Counted from the stretch's first letter, positions 10,180 to 21,236 are shown. The stretch is 64,000 nucleotides of DNA from Solea solea (GCF_958295425.1 NC_081144.1:2941239-3005238); one strand, 5' to 3'. Notes: generated by a model not told the origin, from the sequence alone. Program-made: numbers and translations.

Positions 10180-11960
10180 ATCGAGGAGACTAATGGTCTA
10201 ATGGACTAACAGCCAAACTGAGCTCCAGCACTTTCCAAATTAAAAGGAGGAGAAAAAAAAAGAAAACTGCTTTGTCATTTTGAGTGGAACCCAGTTTTTG
10301 ATCTCCAGGTGGAAAACAAGGAGGTGGAACACAACAGCCTACAATCCTGAACATTTTTTAATCAAGTCAAGGATTAAAAATGGCTGGCAAAGCTTTTAGA
10401 AAGTCAGTGGAGCAACTAAAAATGGAGCGATCTATGGCAAATTGGCAATTCTCTCGTTTGGTCAACAGCATTACCAGAACCTACAGGGACATGTCCGAGG
10501 AGGAGCTCAAAGACAGTTTCAACAAACTCACAGTAGAAGCCGAGAAAGTCATGGAAGCTAATGACGGGGTGGAAGCCGGACTCATGGCGGAAGCATACCC
10601 AACGGAGGCCGTCTTGACTGAACAGCAAAATGCCGACCTAGCAAATACAGCAAACGAGTGTGAGTTGAAACTAAACAAGGTGAAAAAGCTACTCCAGGAG
10701 ACGCTGTGGACCAACTCCGGGAGCTGGGAGGTGTCCACAGCACTCCGGGCAGCAGAGTCTGGGATTATACACGCCGCTGCTGCTCAACCCTGTGGAGAAG
10801 AGGCCTGTGAGTTCATCCTCAACCACCTGCAAGGGCTGGTGAAAACTGCAAATGAGATTTATGGCCAGTGGCAAAGATGGATGCCACCGGAGGTCCAAGA
10901 GAGAGTCGAGTTCAGCCTGAGTCGGCTTGAACTTGGCATCCCTCAGCTGATTCACCAAAAAGTTGACTTCATGCAGGCGGCGATTCCCCCGAATGATCAC
11001 ATGCCAACTATGAAGTTGAAACCCACGGCTGTGCCCAAGTGCTCCGGCAACAGATTTGATCTCCAATGCTGGGGGAAGGACTGTGAGGCACCCAAGAGAC
11101 AGAACAAGTCAAACACCAATCACGCAGGGTGTGTGGTCTGTGGGAGCATGCAGCACAAAAAGAAACTCTTCTTCTGCAAGCACTTTCGCGCGCTCAAGCT
11201 GACGGAGAAAGAGGCTGCAGTGAGTAAGTTGGGAGCGTGCGAGAAATGCCTCGAGGTTCACGATGACGACCCGTACAGTTGCAAACCCAACTTCATATGC
11301 AACAATCAAGACTGCAAGGATGAGCATACCCCCGACCATCACTACTGTCTCTGTCCAAAAGCAGAGCTGAAGAAAAGCAACTGGGTACAGAAAAAGGTCC
11401 GATTTCACAGAAAGGAACCACACTGCTGTGCCAGATATCACTGGAAATGTAATCCAACCATTTTGCCAAACAATAAACAACACTGTTGAGTCCAAACAAC
11501 AGAGAAACAAATAACCAAGGAGATGGAGTGGAGCGTCGCTCGCACTACATATTTAAAGCTTAAACAATGCAGCATCGCAGATTCACTCTTTTAAAAGCAT
11601 CACCACAAGCTACAAGCATACAAGTCAAAAGAAATGCTAAAAGAACGCAAATAAGCTAATAATATTAAGGATGAAAGTCAATGATCAAGAGTCTGTGCAG
11701 GACAATTATGTCTACAAGGACCGACGGTCTAAAGACAAACCAATCGACAGACGTTTGCAAATGAAAAGGAGGAAAAGAAAAGGAAATCATTTGTTCAGTG
11801 AGTGGAAGCCAGTTTCAGATATTGAAGAGCTTAAGTCAAGTGGGAAATCTGCACTCAACGCTAAAAAACACTTGACACGAAAAACCTTCCTCTGGGCACA
11901 TTTTCTGGCATATTTACAAAATGTTTATTCACATGTATTGTCCATCTAAAATTAACCAAT
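10180..11960 (+). mobile_element. Gag-only BEL/Pao-like retroelement derivative
   Basis: The block holds one intact gag-like ORF (10380-11489) with no protease, reverse transcriptase or integrase behind it. Flanking segments show weak direct similarity. 10242-10309 and 11764-11830 both carry AAAAGGAGGA, a purine-rich stretch, then GAGTGGAA(C/G)CCAGTTT. They may be worn LTR-type repeats or only similar A-rich sequence. Exact ends and target-site duplications were not found. A 92-codon ORF at 11671-11949 lies in the 3' flank, overlaps the repeat and shows no domain. Confidence 0.5.
10380..11489 (+). CDS. BEL/Pao-type retrotransposon gag-like protein with zinc-knuckle region
   Basis: This intact 369-codon ORF has a true ATG (AAAAATGG context). 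Residues 1-60 are basic and helical. Residues 60-200 are helix-rich with many Glu/Ala/Leu and resemble the coiled N-terminal half of fish BEL/Pao gag. Residues 250-325 form a Cys/His array: C251-x2-C254-x4-H259-x6-C266, C287-x2-C290-x3-H294-x6-C301, then C307, C312, H316, H320, H321, C323, C325. This arrangement typifies the zinc region before the Pao protease. The expected capsid-like segment between the coiled part and the zinc region is nearly absent (about residues 225-250), so an in-frame internal deletion is likely. The frame ends shortly after the zinc region, before any protease motif. It could bind nucleic acid. It may be a non-autonomous element or a domesticated gag; mere chance survival of a dead copy is also possible. 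Confidence 0.7.
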   Translation: MAGKAFRKSVEQLKMERSMANWQFSRLVNSITRTYRDMSEEELKDSFNKLTVEAEKVMEANDGVEAGLMAEAYPTEAVLTEQQNADLANTANECELKLNKVKKLLQETLWTNSGSWEVSTALRAAESGIIHAAAAQPCGEEACEFILNHLQGLVKTANEIYGQWQRWMPPEVQERVEFSLSRLELGIPQLIHQKVDFMQAAIPPNDHMPTMKLKPTAVPKCSGNRFDLQCWGKDCEAPKRQNKSNTNHAGCVVCGSMQHKKKLFFCKHFRALKLTEKEAAVSKLGACEKCLEVHDDDPYSCKPNFICNNQDCKDEHTPDHHYCLCPKAELKKSNWVQKKVRFHRKEPHCCARYHWKCNPTILPNNKQHC

Positions 11961-12109
11961 AAATAAAAACAACAAATCTATTTGACGGTTCTCTGATTCA
12001 GCTTCTTAAACGCAAACAGTGTCTTGTTACTTGCAGTCTGAACAAGCAACTCAACATATAACACTATATAACTGACCTCTTTAGCACCAGTAGTTCTCAT
12101 GTGTTGTAT

Positions 12110-12392
12110 TTCCATCATGGTACGGTTCGTTTTGGTACATTATGGTATAGTTTTGAAATGGTAAAGCCCTCGGTCAGGCTTGTGTTTCGACAGAGAACAG
12201 TACCTTTACTTACTGGCCACATAGTGTGATGTCCTACTAGTGCAACGACAACGAACGACGACAAACAACAATGTTTTGTAAGAAAAATTGAATGGTTGGG
12301 TACAGTTAATTTGGAACTATTACTAATGGAAACACACAAAAAACATACCGTACTGTACCGAACTGTTCCATTTGGTGGAAACACCACTATGG
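12110..12392. repeat. Second copy of the GGTACC-rich palindromic element
   Basis: The left end TATTTCCATCATGGTACGGTT and the right end GTACTGTACCGAACTGTTCC...GGTGGAAACACC are imperfect inverted repeats. The interior shares GGTAAAGCCCTCGGTCAGG and GAACAGTACCTTTACTT with 5565-5620. AATGGAAACACACAAAAAACAT matches the arm at 5940-5960. It is non-coding. Confidence 0.55.
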
Positions 12393-13015
12393 AGCCCAAA
12401 ACCTAGTCCTAATGACGCAGAACCTCCTTTCTGAGATAAATTGTGGTTAGGTTAAGGCAGCATTTCTCAGGGTACACATCCTCCAAGGGGCACAAGATCT
12501 CTCCATGTAGCAGGCGGAACTAATGTTTTGGCGTCGGAACCCCAAACTCATTTTAGGTACCTACAAGAAACAAATTCCTACTACCATGGTGATTTCTCAC
12601 TTTATTAGACAAAGAGTATGGATGAAACTGACGTTTTACGAAACGAACCAGACAACGTTGGCTGATGTGAATGATGACGACAATGTAAGTGTGGTAGGAA
12701 ATGAAGAATAAACTATTTAAATAAGATAAGGATAAATTGAAGAGGCCGCACACTGTTTATCAAGAGGAAACTTTGTGAATACTATAAGCAGGAAAATGGG
12801 GCAGGAAACCACACACGATTTCACAGGAGCTCATACTACCCGCTGCTGCCTGAAAACAATGCTTATAATATTGATGCTTCTTACAATAAAAGCCTGAGAG
12901 AATAAGTTTGAGAAGCACTGAGTTAAGATTAGGGTAAAACATTAACTAGTTCTGGTTAAGGTTAGGGACAATGCTTTGTTTAGGCTGTGTGTGTATTGTG
13001 GTAATTACTCAGAGA

Positions 13016-13030
13016 TCCACAAGGGGGCAA
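13016..13030 (+). promoter_or_regulatory. CTCF-like motif
   Basis: CCACAAGGGGGCAA fits the core CCA-N-N-AG-(G/A)-(G/T)-GGC of the vertebrate CTCF consensus. Single-motif matches occur by chance in 64 kb, so this is only a candidate. Confidence 0.3.
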
Positions 13031-13044
13031 TAGAGGTTCCAAAC

Positions 13045-13300
13045 TGGAACTTTAAAGGTAGGGTGAGAGAAAATTTTGTTTTGTATTGCTTAAAATCCTC
13101 TTCACACTGCAACTGTAACCAATCATTGTCACAAAAATGTGGAACGGACGGACAGGCCTGTAAAAGCACCATCCAATCAGCATGACCGAAAAGTACCGGA
13201 AAGTGAGCGATGCTACGCAGTCCTCGTGATGAATCCGTGTGAAATCAACGTTCTTCGTGAACATTCCACGGCTACCTTTAAGTATAAGATTAGCTTCTCC
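13045..13300. repeat. Possible palindromic element fragment
   Basis: TTTAAAGGTAGGGTGAGAGAA at the left is mirrored by GGCTACCTTTAAGTATAAG...TTCTCCCACC at the right, giving an imperfect inverted pair around a non-coding core. Boundaries are uncertain. Confidence 0.3.
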
Positions 13301-13309
13301 CACCGTCAC

Positions 13310-15080
13310 TTAAACACAACGCTTTCCAACCTGTGCACGTCATATTTAACAGTCAATCTCTTTCAACTCCTCTCTTCAGTTCATCTACTACTTCACTTGG
13401 TGAGTCTCATCTAATCATAAATAGCACACAGTAGTATTATTACCTGCTGTCTGTCCTCTTCTCCTCCTCCTCCTCCTCCTCCTCCTCCTCTTCCTCCGCT
13501 GTCTCCAGTCATCCCTGGGTCTCAGCAGGTTTTCCTGTATATTACAGTCGCTCCCTCGTGGAGCCAATTCATGAATATATCAATAGAAGTGCCAAATGAT
13601 AACTAGATTGCTCATTTTGTGGCTCAATTGTGTGTGTGTGTGAGAGAGAAAGACTCCAAAATAATGACTTCAGTTTACACAATTTAACATGAATTATGGT
13701 AAAAATAGCACTATTACAAAAGTGTTTCATGGGAAAAACTCACAACTGCACTTAAATTAACTGATATAAAAAATGATTTGCCATAAAAAACAAACAAGGG
13801 TAATTCATGATTTAGTGTGTTTTTGTATTTCCCAGTGTTTAATAGTGGGTGTTATAATTTAACTAACAATGTTTACATTTTAATCAATTTTTAAATGGTA
13901 TATTCTTAATCAATATCAAACCTTGAGTCCTCAAACAAACAAAAAAAAACAGATTTGTGTATGAGAATATTATTTTTATTCACCCAGGAATCATAGCTAA
14001 ACTCAAAATGCAGGTTTGTTCAGAAAATACCAAACTATACCAAATAGTTAAAGAAAATTCAGCAGCTCCAACATTAACATATTAATCATAAAGCTCAAAC
14101 TTCTTCCACTTTAATATTTAGAAAATATGCTTGCAAAGCAAATGCAGAATTTCTCCACTGGTGAAAATAGTGTCTGAGCACAAGTTTTCTGAGAATACAT
14201 GTTTCAGCCGCTTTAATGTGTGCGTGTCTCTTCTTTTTTACACAAATATGGCGAGAGCGAAATATACAATGTATGGAAATGAATGCATGATGAAAGTAGG
14301 GCAGGATTGATGGAGCGGCTGGAGGATGATCGAAGGAAGGCAGATAATAAGGTATAGCTAATACATGAACCTACTTAATTCAGCGTATCGCCATCATTCA
14401 AAGATGGAGCCAAGCGAAGCCTGCGGTAACGCGCCAACTCTGCACTGATGGATGGATGCAGACTTGTGTTCCTCTGTGCCAAGAGTTGTCTTGTAAGGTT
14501 AAATAACAACGAGCCGACACACAACTTTTTTTCCCCTTAGTTTTATATGTTAGTTTTAGTTAGTTCTGTGATCACTGATTGTGGATTATGGACTTATAAT
14601 GTATATACACATGTTCTTTGATATTCTTATTCTGTATATACAGTATATGTAAATGTTTTACAGATGTATTGATTTGTTGATGTATTTTTGATTATTAGAA
14701 AAGCCTTTAGCCTTGGCTAGAATTATAAGATTATAATAATTTGCCTCTGAGATTCTGAAAGTAAAACCAAGATCATGAGATGTTGAGTGTTCACTTGGAT
14801 GACATTATGGATCTGCCTGGCATTAGATGCACAAACACACTCCAGCATACTAAGCACATGGTTGCTGATGAGAGGAGCTGCCTTCTCTCTCTCTTTTTTT
14901 TCTTCCCTTTAATTGACTGACTGAGTAAGAAGGTAGAGACAGGAGCAGTTGCTCGTCTTCTGTCATGGTGAAGGTCAGACCTGTCACGTATGTGTTAAGG
15001 AATCGTTCGTATAGACGCGTGCATGTATCTGCTATGGTGCCTTTATGTATTCTCCATTTCATACTCTCGAGCAACAAGAA
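13310..15080. other. No recognisable gene; (CTC)n at about 13462-13495
   Basis: A reverse CTCF-like motif (CTCCACGAGGGAGCG on the minus strand) lies at about 13549-13563. The stretch 14195-14480 is unusually complex and GC-balanced for its surroundings and could be conserved non-coding DNA, but nothing in it identifies a function. A 20-nt microexon-like segment at 13380-13399 is described in the findings. Confidence 0.4.
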
Positions 15081-15084
15081 GAAC

Positions 15085-15212
15085 CAGGTTTTTGGGTTAC
15101 CCGGTCGGAACAAGGGCCTTTCTGCATGGGTGTACCCCACCTTTCACCCTATGTCAGCCGGGCTTGGCACCCGCGCCCCCAACGACCCTCATGTGGAACA
15201 TCTTCTGTTGAA
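15085..15212 (+). repeat. Truncated SINE-like copy (same family as 17922-18256)
   Basis: It contains GGTCGGAACAAGG, then jumps to GGGTGTACCCCACC, CCCTATGTCAGCCGGG, TTGGCACC and ACCCTCATGTGGA. All of these recur in the same order in the fuller copy at 17960-18202, so this copy has an internal deletion of roughly 130 bp. Confidence 0.6.
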
Positions 15213-15885
15213 ACTGTGAGTAAACATACACAAGTTATGTAAAGCCTAGTAGTGGCAGCAGCAGCTGCAGTATCTAGTACTAATGGTAATCTTTTAGGTG
15301 ATAAGACACAGTTGGGATATCTTCAGATACAGCGTGTGTGCAGGTTTAATTGCTTCCGTCATTATGTCCTAAAAGGACGTGCAAGACTTCAGCCCGGAAC
15401 ATTAATAAGACAGAATGTGACTAAAACCTAAAGTGGCATGTCCTATTAGTGCGACGTAAAGACAGTGGGACATCTCAGTGTGTCACCCACCGGCTGCAGC
15501 ACATTAGGGAAGAAGGCCTGTCACCAAAAACTTTAAAGCTGGGCGTAGTAGAGCCAGTGTCATGAGTCTTCCTGTTCATTTTACACAGTTTAAGACATTT
15601 ACACTCAAGTTTTATCAATGGCTTATTCAAATTACATCTGACTCAATAGTTGTTGATGGGTAGGATCCAACAACAAAAAGCCTTCATTGAGAGCTCAGTT
15701 TGAAGTGTTTGAGGTGAACGCATGAATGTTATTTGATTGTCTCGCTCCTGATGGTGTATTTGTGTGACTTGTTCTGCCGACACTCGCACTGTCGCTCAGA
15801 AAGTTGGAAATTCAAAATGAGGATAATGGTGACGATGAAAGTGTTATTGTGAGACAATGAAGTCTGAAATTTGACTTGAATAACA
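15213..15885. other. No recognisable feature
   Basis: Short AT-leaning sequence with chance ORFs only. Confidence 0.4.
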
Positions 15886-15889
15886 GCTG

Positions 15890-16236
15890 CTCCATTTGCA
15901 ACAGCAAAGACAAGACAGGTTGTCATCTAGCGGTGCCGACAGCCCCACACAAGACGATCCAGATTCTTCTCACGCGTCGTTCCACGCTGGTGGAATGAAC
16001 TACCGAGTGCTACCAGAACAGGGCGTGTCCCTGTTTATCTTCAAGAAGCTCTTGAAGACCCAGCTCTTCCAAGAGCATCTTCTGACCTAGCATCTCCCCT
16101 ACCTTTAACCCCTCCCCTGCACAATCTCCTTCTGCACTCTCACCCTCAGTCAGTGCACTGTTCCTATCTAGTGGAGTTCTTTCCAAGACTTCTTCTAAGT
16201 CACTTTGGATAAAAGCGTCAGCTAAATGTAGAACAG
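15890..16236 (+). pseudogene. 3' end of an L2-clade LINE, frameshifted
   Basis: One frame reads RVVPRWWNELPSATRT near 15973-16020. A neighbouring frame then reads FKKLLKTQLF near 16038-16070. In fish L2-like reverse transcriptases these two motifs lie in one frame (the W-N-x-L-P and FKxxLKTxLF C-terminal motifs), so at least one frameshift has occurred. The segment ends with CACTTTGGATAAAAGCGTC and GCTAAATG, the conserved 3' tail shared by fish L2/Maui-type LINEs and the SINEs they mobilise. It is 5'-truncated and non-functional. A Tc1 remnant follows within about 40 bp. Confidence 0.7.
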
Positions 16237-16276
16237 TTACCAAAGACAGAAGAGTAAATGAAGGTGTTTCAATCAG

Positions 16277-16606
16277 GCTTTGGTCTAGGCTCCTTATCTC
16301 CAATGAAGGACAATCTTAATGCTTCAGCATACCAAGACATTTTGGACAATTATATGCTTCCAACTTTGTGGACAATAAAGACCTGGTTTGATTTTGAGTT
16401 TGGTGTGGAAGAACCCAGACCCTCAACCCCATTGAGCACCTTTGGCAGGAACTGGAACAGAGATTATGGGCCAGGCCTTCTCGTCCAACATCAGTGCCTG
16501 ACCTCATAAATGCTTCTACAGAATGAATGAAAAAACACTTGAGTAAAGTCGTCCAAGAGGAGCTGTTATAGCTGCAAAAGAGGGACTGACTCCATATTAA
16601 AGTACT
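16277..16606 (+). pseudogene. Tc1-like transposase 3' fragment
   Basis: The reading contains LNPIEHLWQELEQRLWARPS (about 16426-16485), the characteristic NPIE-x-LW block with the final acidic catalytic residue region of Tc1 DDE transposases, followed by RPTSVPDLINA. Upstream, GGCTCCTTATCTCCAATGAA and TGCTTCAGCATACCAAGAC match the usual order of Tc1 coding DNA. The run from TTTGTGG to ACAATAAAGACCTGG shows an internal deletion, and stops interrupt the frame. The 3' end is near GCAAAAGAGGGACTGACTCC. It is a dead copy. Confidence 0.75.
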
Positions 16607-16609
16607 GTA

Positions 16610-17920
16610 TATGTATTTGAATATGAAGTCATTTGTGTTAGTTGAAGTCAAGGCTGAAAAACAAGTCTTTGAAATTAGTTTTTTTCTTTCTTGCCAAGGT
16701 GTAGACGAGAGAAATTATTATGGATTTAGACCGTGTTATTTACAAAGACAAGCTGTGGTGGCTGAAGTAGTCATTTGTAGCCTTAAGAGTTTTATATTTT
16801 TATTCTCTTTCCTGCTGCTTCACATCACACGTCACATTAATCAGATGGTGTCAATGGGCATGTGCGATAAAGTCTGTGTGTTTCTGAACATTTAGACAAT
16901 TAGACAATTGGATTGCAGGAATAACTGTTTATCAACTTAATCCTTAGTCAATGGATCCAATCTGGTCTGTGGTTTGATATCAGCTAATGAGGGGCTCACA
17001 CTGCGCTTGTGTTTGTGTGTCAGATTAGAAAAGACAAGCTGTCACATGAGGTTCTGGTTTCTGGTGTTCATTAAAAGTTAAGTCAAGACGAATCTCAACT
17101 TTTCTTGTTTTGCCTCCAAAACGCCCAAAAAAACCTCCTCGTGAGAGTGAATATTCTTTCATTTGATTCAAACCAAAGGTACCGTACGGGTAACATGCAT
17201 TTCTTTGTCTGTTGACTTTATCCTGCCCTTATATGTGCTTCTCTCCATTGATTAAATCGTCCATAGAAGTCGGCACTTTATTCAATGTAGTGAAGCGACT
17301 TGGCAACAAGTGGGATTTGACTCATCATCAATCCATTTTTGTCCATTTTGCAGTGACACACACAAGTTCATTAAAATTGGTCTGACGCTGTATGGATTAT
17401 TCCTGCTCTTCCACAGTGTGACTCCATGCATTAGCCCTCATCAATAGCACATGCTGCTGCTGCTGCTACGTTTTAAAATGTGTTCATTTAGACACAATCA
17501 TCACTTACTGGATAAGAACATGAGAAATGTGAAATGAGAAGAAGAAAACCAAGCAAACAGGGATAAGAATCACACTGATGTACATCTGTACTTTTGTATT
17601 GTATATGATCTGATGCAGTTAATGATTTAGGACTCCAGGGAGCTCATTAATGGGCTTTTATCTAACTTTAACTACGGTTTAACGTCATGACTCACACTTA
17701 ATCATCATGGTATGTGTACCACAGCCCACCTCTATTCTCTGATGATATAGGAACCCTCTTTAAGATACTGTTCAAAGTGAAGACATTTAGGCGTTAATTA
17801 AGTTAATGAAGCAAAGAAATCATCCCAAACGAGCCATTGTTAGTGTAACACGTGTGCTTTGTGGGATAAAACATGTTAGAATGGCTGTGGAGGCTCTTAA
17901 TTGACAGAAAGTGTGAATGA
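16610..17920. other. No recognisable gene
   Basis: Chance ORFs only. A CTG run of a few units lies at 17453-17467. Confidence 0.45.
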
Positions 17921-17921
17921 T

Positions 17922-18256
17922 TGCTTGTTGGTGAAGTGGTTAGCACTCTTGCCCAGGGTTTACGACCTGGTCGGAACAAGGTGGGAGTATTTTCCAGGCC
18001 AGGTTCTCTGGTTTCCTCCCACACTTCAAAAACATGCAGATTTGGGGATTAGGCAAACTGGACATTCTAATGAGACATAGAGAGACAATGAGAATGTGTC
18101 CCTGTGATGGACTGGTGACCTGTCCAGGGTGTACTACCCCCTGCCCTATGTCAACTGGGATTGGCACCACCACCCCAACCCCCCGTGACCCTCATGTGGA
18201 GGATCAAGTGGTAGAAGATGAGTGAGTGAGTGAGTGAGTGAGTGAGTGAGTGAGTG
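17922..18256 (+). repeat. tRNA-headed SINE-like element with (GAGT)n tail
   Basis: The head TTGGTGAAGTGGTTAGCAC resembles a tRNA A-box, with a degraded B-box region (ACGACCTGGTCGGAACAAGG). The body has the common fish block TGGTTTCCTCCCACACTTC, AAAAACATGCAG, CCTGTGATGGACTGGTGACC, TGTCCAGGGTGTACTACCCC and ATGTCAACTGGGATTGGC. It ends in AGTGGTAGAAGATGAG and a (TGAG)n microsatellite at 18219-18256. Related copies lie at 15085-15212 and 40097-40333. Confidence 0.7.
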
Positions 18257-18462
18257 ATGGATGTACATCCACAGTACAGCAGCTCTGTGGGAATGTGAGG
18301 CAACATGACACACATGCTACATTGATGGTGGCCTTACAGCAGATGTGTCAAACTCAATATCTTGTGTTATTGTCTTACGATGTCCTGGTGAGGACGTAAA
18401 AGTTTGAGGATCAAATGGATCGTTGAAGCGCTGCTGCAAAGAGAGAGAGAGTTTGTCACTTT

Positions 18463-18532
18463 GTCACATTACATTACATTACATGTCATTTAGCAGACGC
18501 TTTTATCCAAAGCGACTTACAATAAGTGCATT
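18463..18532 (-). repeat. L2-type LINE/SINE 3' tail fragment
   Basis: (ATTAC)n followed by TTTAGCAGACGCTTTTATCC and AAAGCGACTTACAATAAG is the reverse complement of the 3' tail shared by fish L2 LINEs and their SINEs. The same tail is in the SINE at 53879-54030 (reverse) and in the L2 fragment ending at 16236 (forward). Confidence 0.65.
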
Positions 18533-18534
18533 TA

Positions 18535-20430
18535 AACTTTGTCACTTGCTTATCTGTGTGGCACACAAAAGACACCTCGAAACAGGAAGATTAGTCAGTC
18601 AGTTTGTGTGGGCATTACTCAGTATTCAGAATAAAAGCATTAGGTTAAAGGTGAATAAAATGTAAAGGGTAACATATGTTGAGATGTGCTTTTACGACTA
18701 TAGTGTCTGGTCCTCAGCCATTAGTGGTGTAACTAAGCTACACAAGTCTATATGGCGAAACAAGGAATAATTTTCATTACATCTTGTTGTAATTAAAACA
18801 TGGCGCTTGACCTCCTCTTCCTTTAAACACAGTGAGTTGATCTAAATCTATTTGCTAGCGTTATTTTTTATTTTAGAATAGTAAAAATAAGACGTTCGGT
18901 TGCAATTGTCACATTATTAAATATATTACATTCAACCTTATATTACATATAAGCTTGTTTGGTGTTTTAATTACATTTGTCCACATTATTATTGACTTAG
19001 TTTTACATTTATTCCTCTGTTTTTGATATCAATAGACTGATTTTGCACCATAAATATGCTTTTATTGTGAAGTATATACATCGTTCCATTACATTTACTT
19101 GTGTTACTGTAATGGACTAGGTTTTTTGTGTACTTGTAGTTTTTAAAGTAATTTTTTATTTAAAAAAAGAGTATGTTATGTATGTACAGGGAAGTACTGT
19201 ACTTTGCTACATTTTAAATGTAGAATTGTAAAATTACTAAGTAACATTTTAAACAAGCTCATTTTTTTTACTTTAAATGAGTACATTTTTAGACCAGTAC
19301 AGTAGAATTTTATCAAAATAGTGGTACTTTTACTTGAACCTCTGATTCCATATCAAAACAAGCACTTTTACTTTGATATGAAATGAGCTATCATCATGAA
19401 TGTGATGATATTTTCTAGTCTGACGTCCCTCTTGCCCAGACTAGATGCTCATTTCGGTCCCCAGGTCATTTGAGTTTGACGGAAAAGAAAAGGAAAAACA
19501 AAGTCATGATTGAAATATCATGATGGTTGGGTCCAGAAAAAATGAATAATATTCCAATCCATACATCAATCGGGCCAGAAGTCAATCTAAAAAGTGTCAT
19601 AATTACTGTGGCAACAGGTGTTTATTGGGGTAATTAAAGTTCTTGCTGTAAAGCCCCCCGTACCATGTTCTCTGCTGTTAGCATTAGCCATAACTCTGCT
19701 GTAGCAATAACAATTAGTCCTATTAACATGCTGATCACTGTGGAGATGCAGAAACAGTGAGGAGGAGGCAGAGGGATCCTGACCTTTATCAAAGACACAG
19801 CAGCAGTGGGCATGCTCAGAATATAGATCGAGCATGTGTGTGTGTGTGCGTGCGTGCGTGCAGGTTTTAAAAAAGTGAAAACTTAAGGCTCAAGAGTGTC
19901 ATAAAACTGTGGCTTATTTTAAACTTTTCTTTTGTCAGTGCAGAGAAACTAACAAGTACCTCGCGGTCGTCCAAAAACACCATTTTTTATCACCACGAAC
20001 ATGGAAACTGTTTACTGAAGTGAAAGTGCAGCTGCAGAGTCACTGACTGTGTTGGTTTTTAATGAAGAAATATGACGGTGACGGCGAGCGTGTCTGTGGA
20101 TGACACCGTTGTGGCACAAGAGGGTACAGTACAGCCATCGCAGCTCAATGAGGCCGTGTATAAAGATCTTACAAAGAAATGCTAAAATTAGACACAAATC
20201 TACTAGGCTTATGGAAGAGTTGTTAGTTTTGACCCGTGGTTCTCAAACTGTGGTACGCGAGCTTCCTCTGGAGCTGAGGAAATTTGACCGGAGTGCGTAG
20301 AAAATGAAACAAATGTAATTAAATAATAATAATTAGAGTCACCTTATCCCTCGCTCCATCTTAATCTAATGTCACTATACCAGTGTGTGAATTACAGTAT
20401 ATGCGAGGAAGAGGAGGATGATGAGAGAGC
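18535..20430. other. No recognisable gene; AT-rich
   Basis: Low-complexity T/A-rich sequence runs from 18840 to 19330. A TG/CG microsatellite lies at 19836-19863. Nothing coding is supported. Confidence 0.45.
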
Positions 20431-20435
20431 AAATT

Positions 20436-20769
20436 ACAGTTGCAACTAATGATTATTTCCATAACCGATTAATCTGTGGAGTATTTTCTCGATGAATTGA
20501 GTAAATATGTCGGTGTCAAAAAAATCTGTGTTTTTCAAACCTGGAAATTATGATGTTTCTCAAATGTCTTGTTTTTTCCACAAACCAAAATTATTCCGTT
20601 TTAATGATTTCTTTGTTTATGTGGAGCAAAAAAAACCCCCTGAAAATATTCACATTCAAGAAGCTGAAACAATCAGAAATCTTAAACCCTCAAACCGATT
20701 AATCGATTATCAAAATATTTGACGATTAACTGAGTCATCGATCAATAATCGATTAATTGTTTCAGCCCC
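20436..20769 (-). repeat. AATCGATT-family MITE-like element, copy 1
   Basis: Read on the minus strand it starts GGGGCTGAAACAATTAATCG, passes TTCTTGAATGTGAATATTTTC, AAGAAATCATTAAAACGGAAT and TTGTGGAAAAAACAAGACAT, and ends AGTTGCAACT. The same order occurs in copies at 27285, 30632, 38495, 52303 and 56188. No ORF is credible; the 71-codon ORF across it is by-product. Confidence 0.65.
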
Positions 20770-20846
20770 AGAGCAAATTATCTTCCACCTGTGAATGAAA
20801 AGTCCGTCGCTGACTTTGCTCGAACTATTTTACTCCACTGTATTTT

Positions 20847-21236
20847 TTTTTGAACAATGTTTTTATTGATTTTCAATAAGAACATATAAACACAACGCCC
20901 CATACCAAACCAGTTACACAATAATACACAAGCAAACCTTGCTGTATACACAGACACCAAAATAAAATAAATAAATAAATAATAAAACAAATTAATTAAA
21001 TAATAATAATAATAATAATACAATAAAATAAATGAATGAATAAATAAATAAATAAATAATAAATAAATTAAAATATTAATTAAAATTGTCACACTCTATA
21101 GTCTTACAAACAAGTATGATCAATTGTTGTTTGAGAAAGTTAATTAAGGGTGTCCACACCTCTTCAAATTCTTGCACTTTACCCCTGATTACATAGGTTA
21201 ACTTTTCTAATGTAACACACCTTGCCATCTCCCTAA
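20847..21236 (-). mobile_element. 5'-truncated LINE insertion with poly(A) tail and target-site duplication
   Basis: A 16-bp duplication TACTCCACTGTATTTT lies at 20831-20846 and again at 21237-21252. Between them, on the minus strand, is the end of a LINE ORF2-like frame (KVQEFEEVWTPLINFL, about 21168-21121), then an AT-rich 3' UTR, a CAATAAAAACATTG polyadenylation-signal context and a terminal A-run (T-run at 20842-20850). Truncated 5' end, A-tail and duplication are the signature of target-primed reverse transcription. The C-terminal motif suggests an L1/Tx1-like clade, which is less certain. The 74-codon minus ORF 21300-21076 is chimeric, because its first codons come from host flank. Confidence 0.8.
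20960..21072. repeat. AT-rich simple repeat (AAAT/AAT)n
   Basis: Runs of AAATAAATAAAT, TAATAATAATAA and AATAAATAAATA lie inside the LINE 3' UTR described above. Confidence 0.85.

Noticed and set aside
10416..11510. Minus-strand ORFs of 70-133 codons opposite the gag ORF
   Set aside because: Shadows of the plus-strand coding frame.
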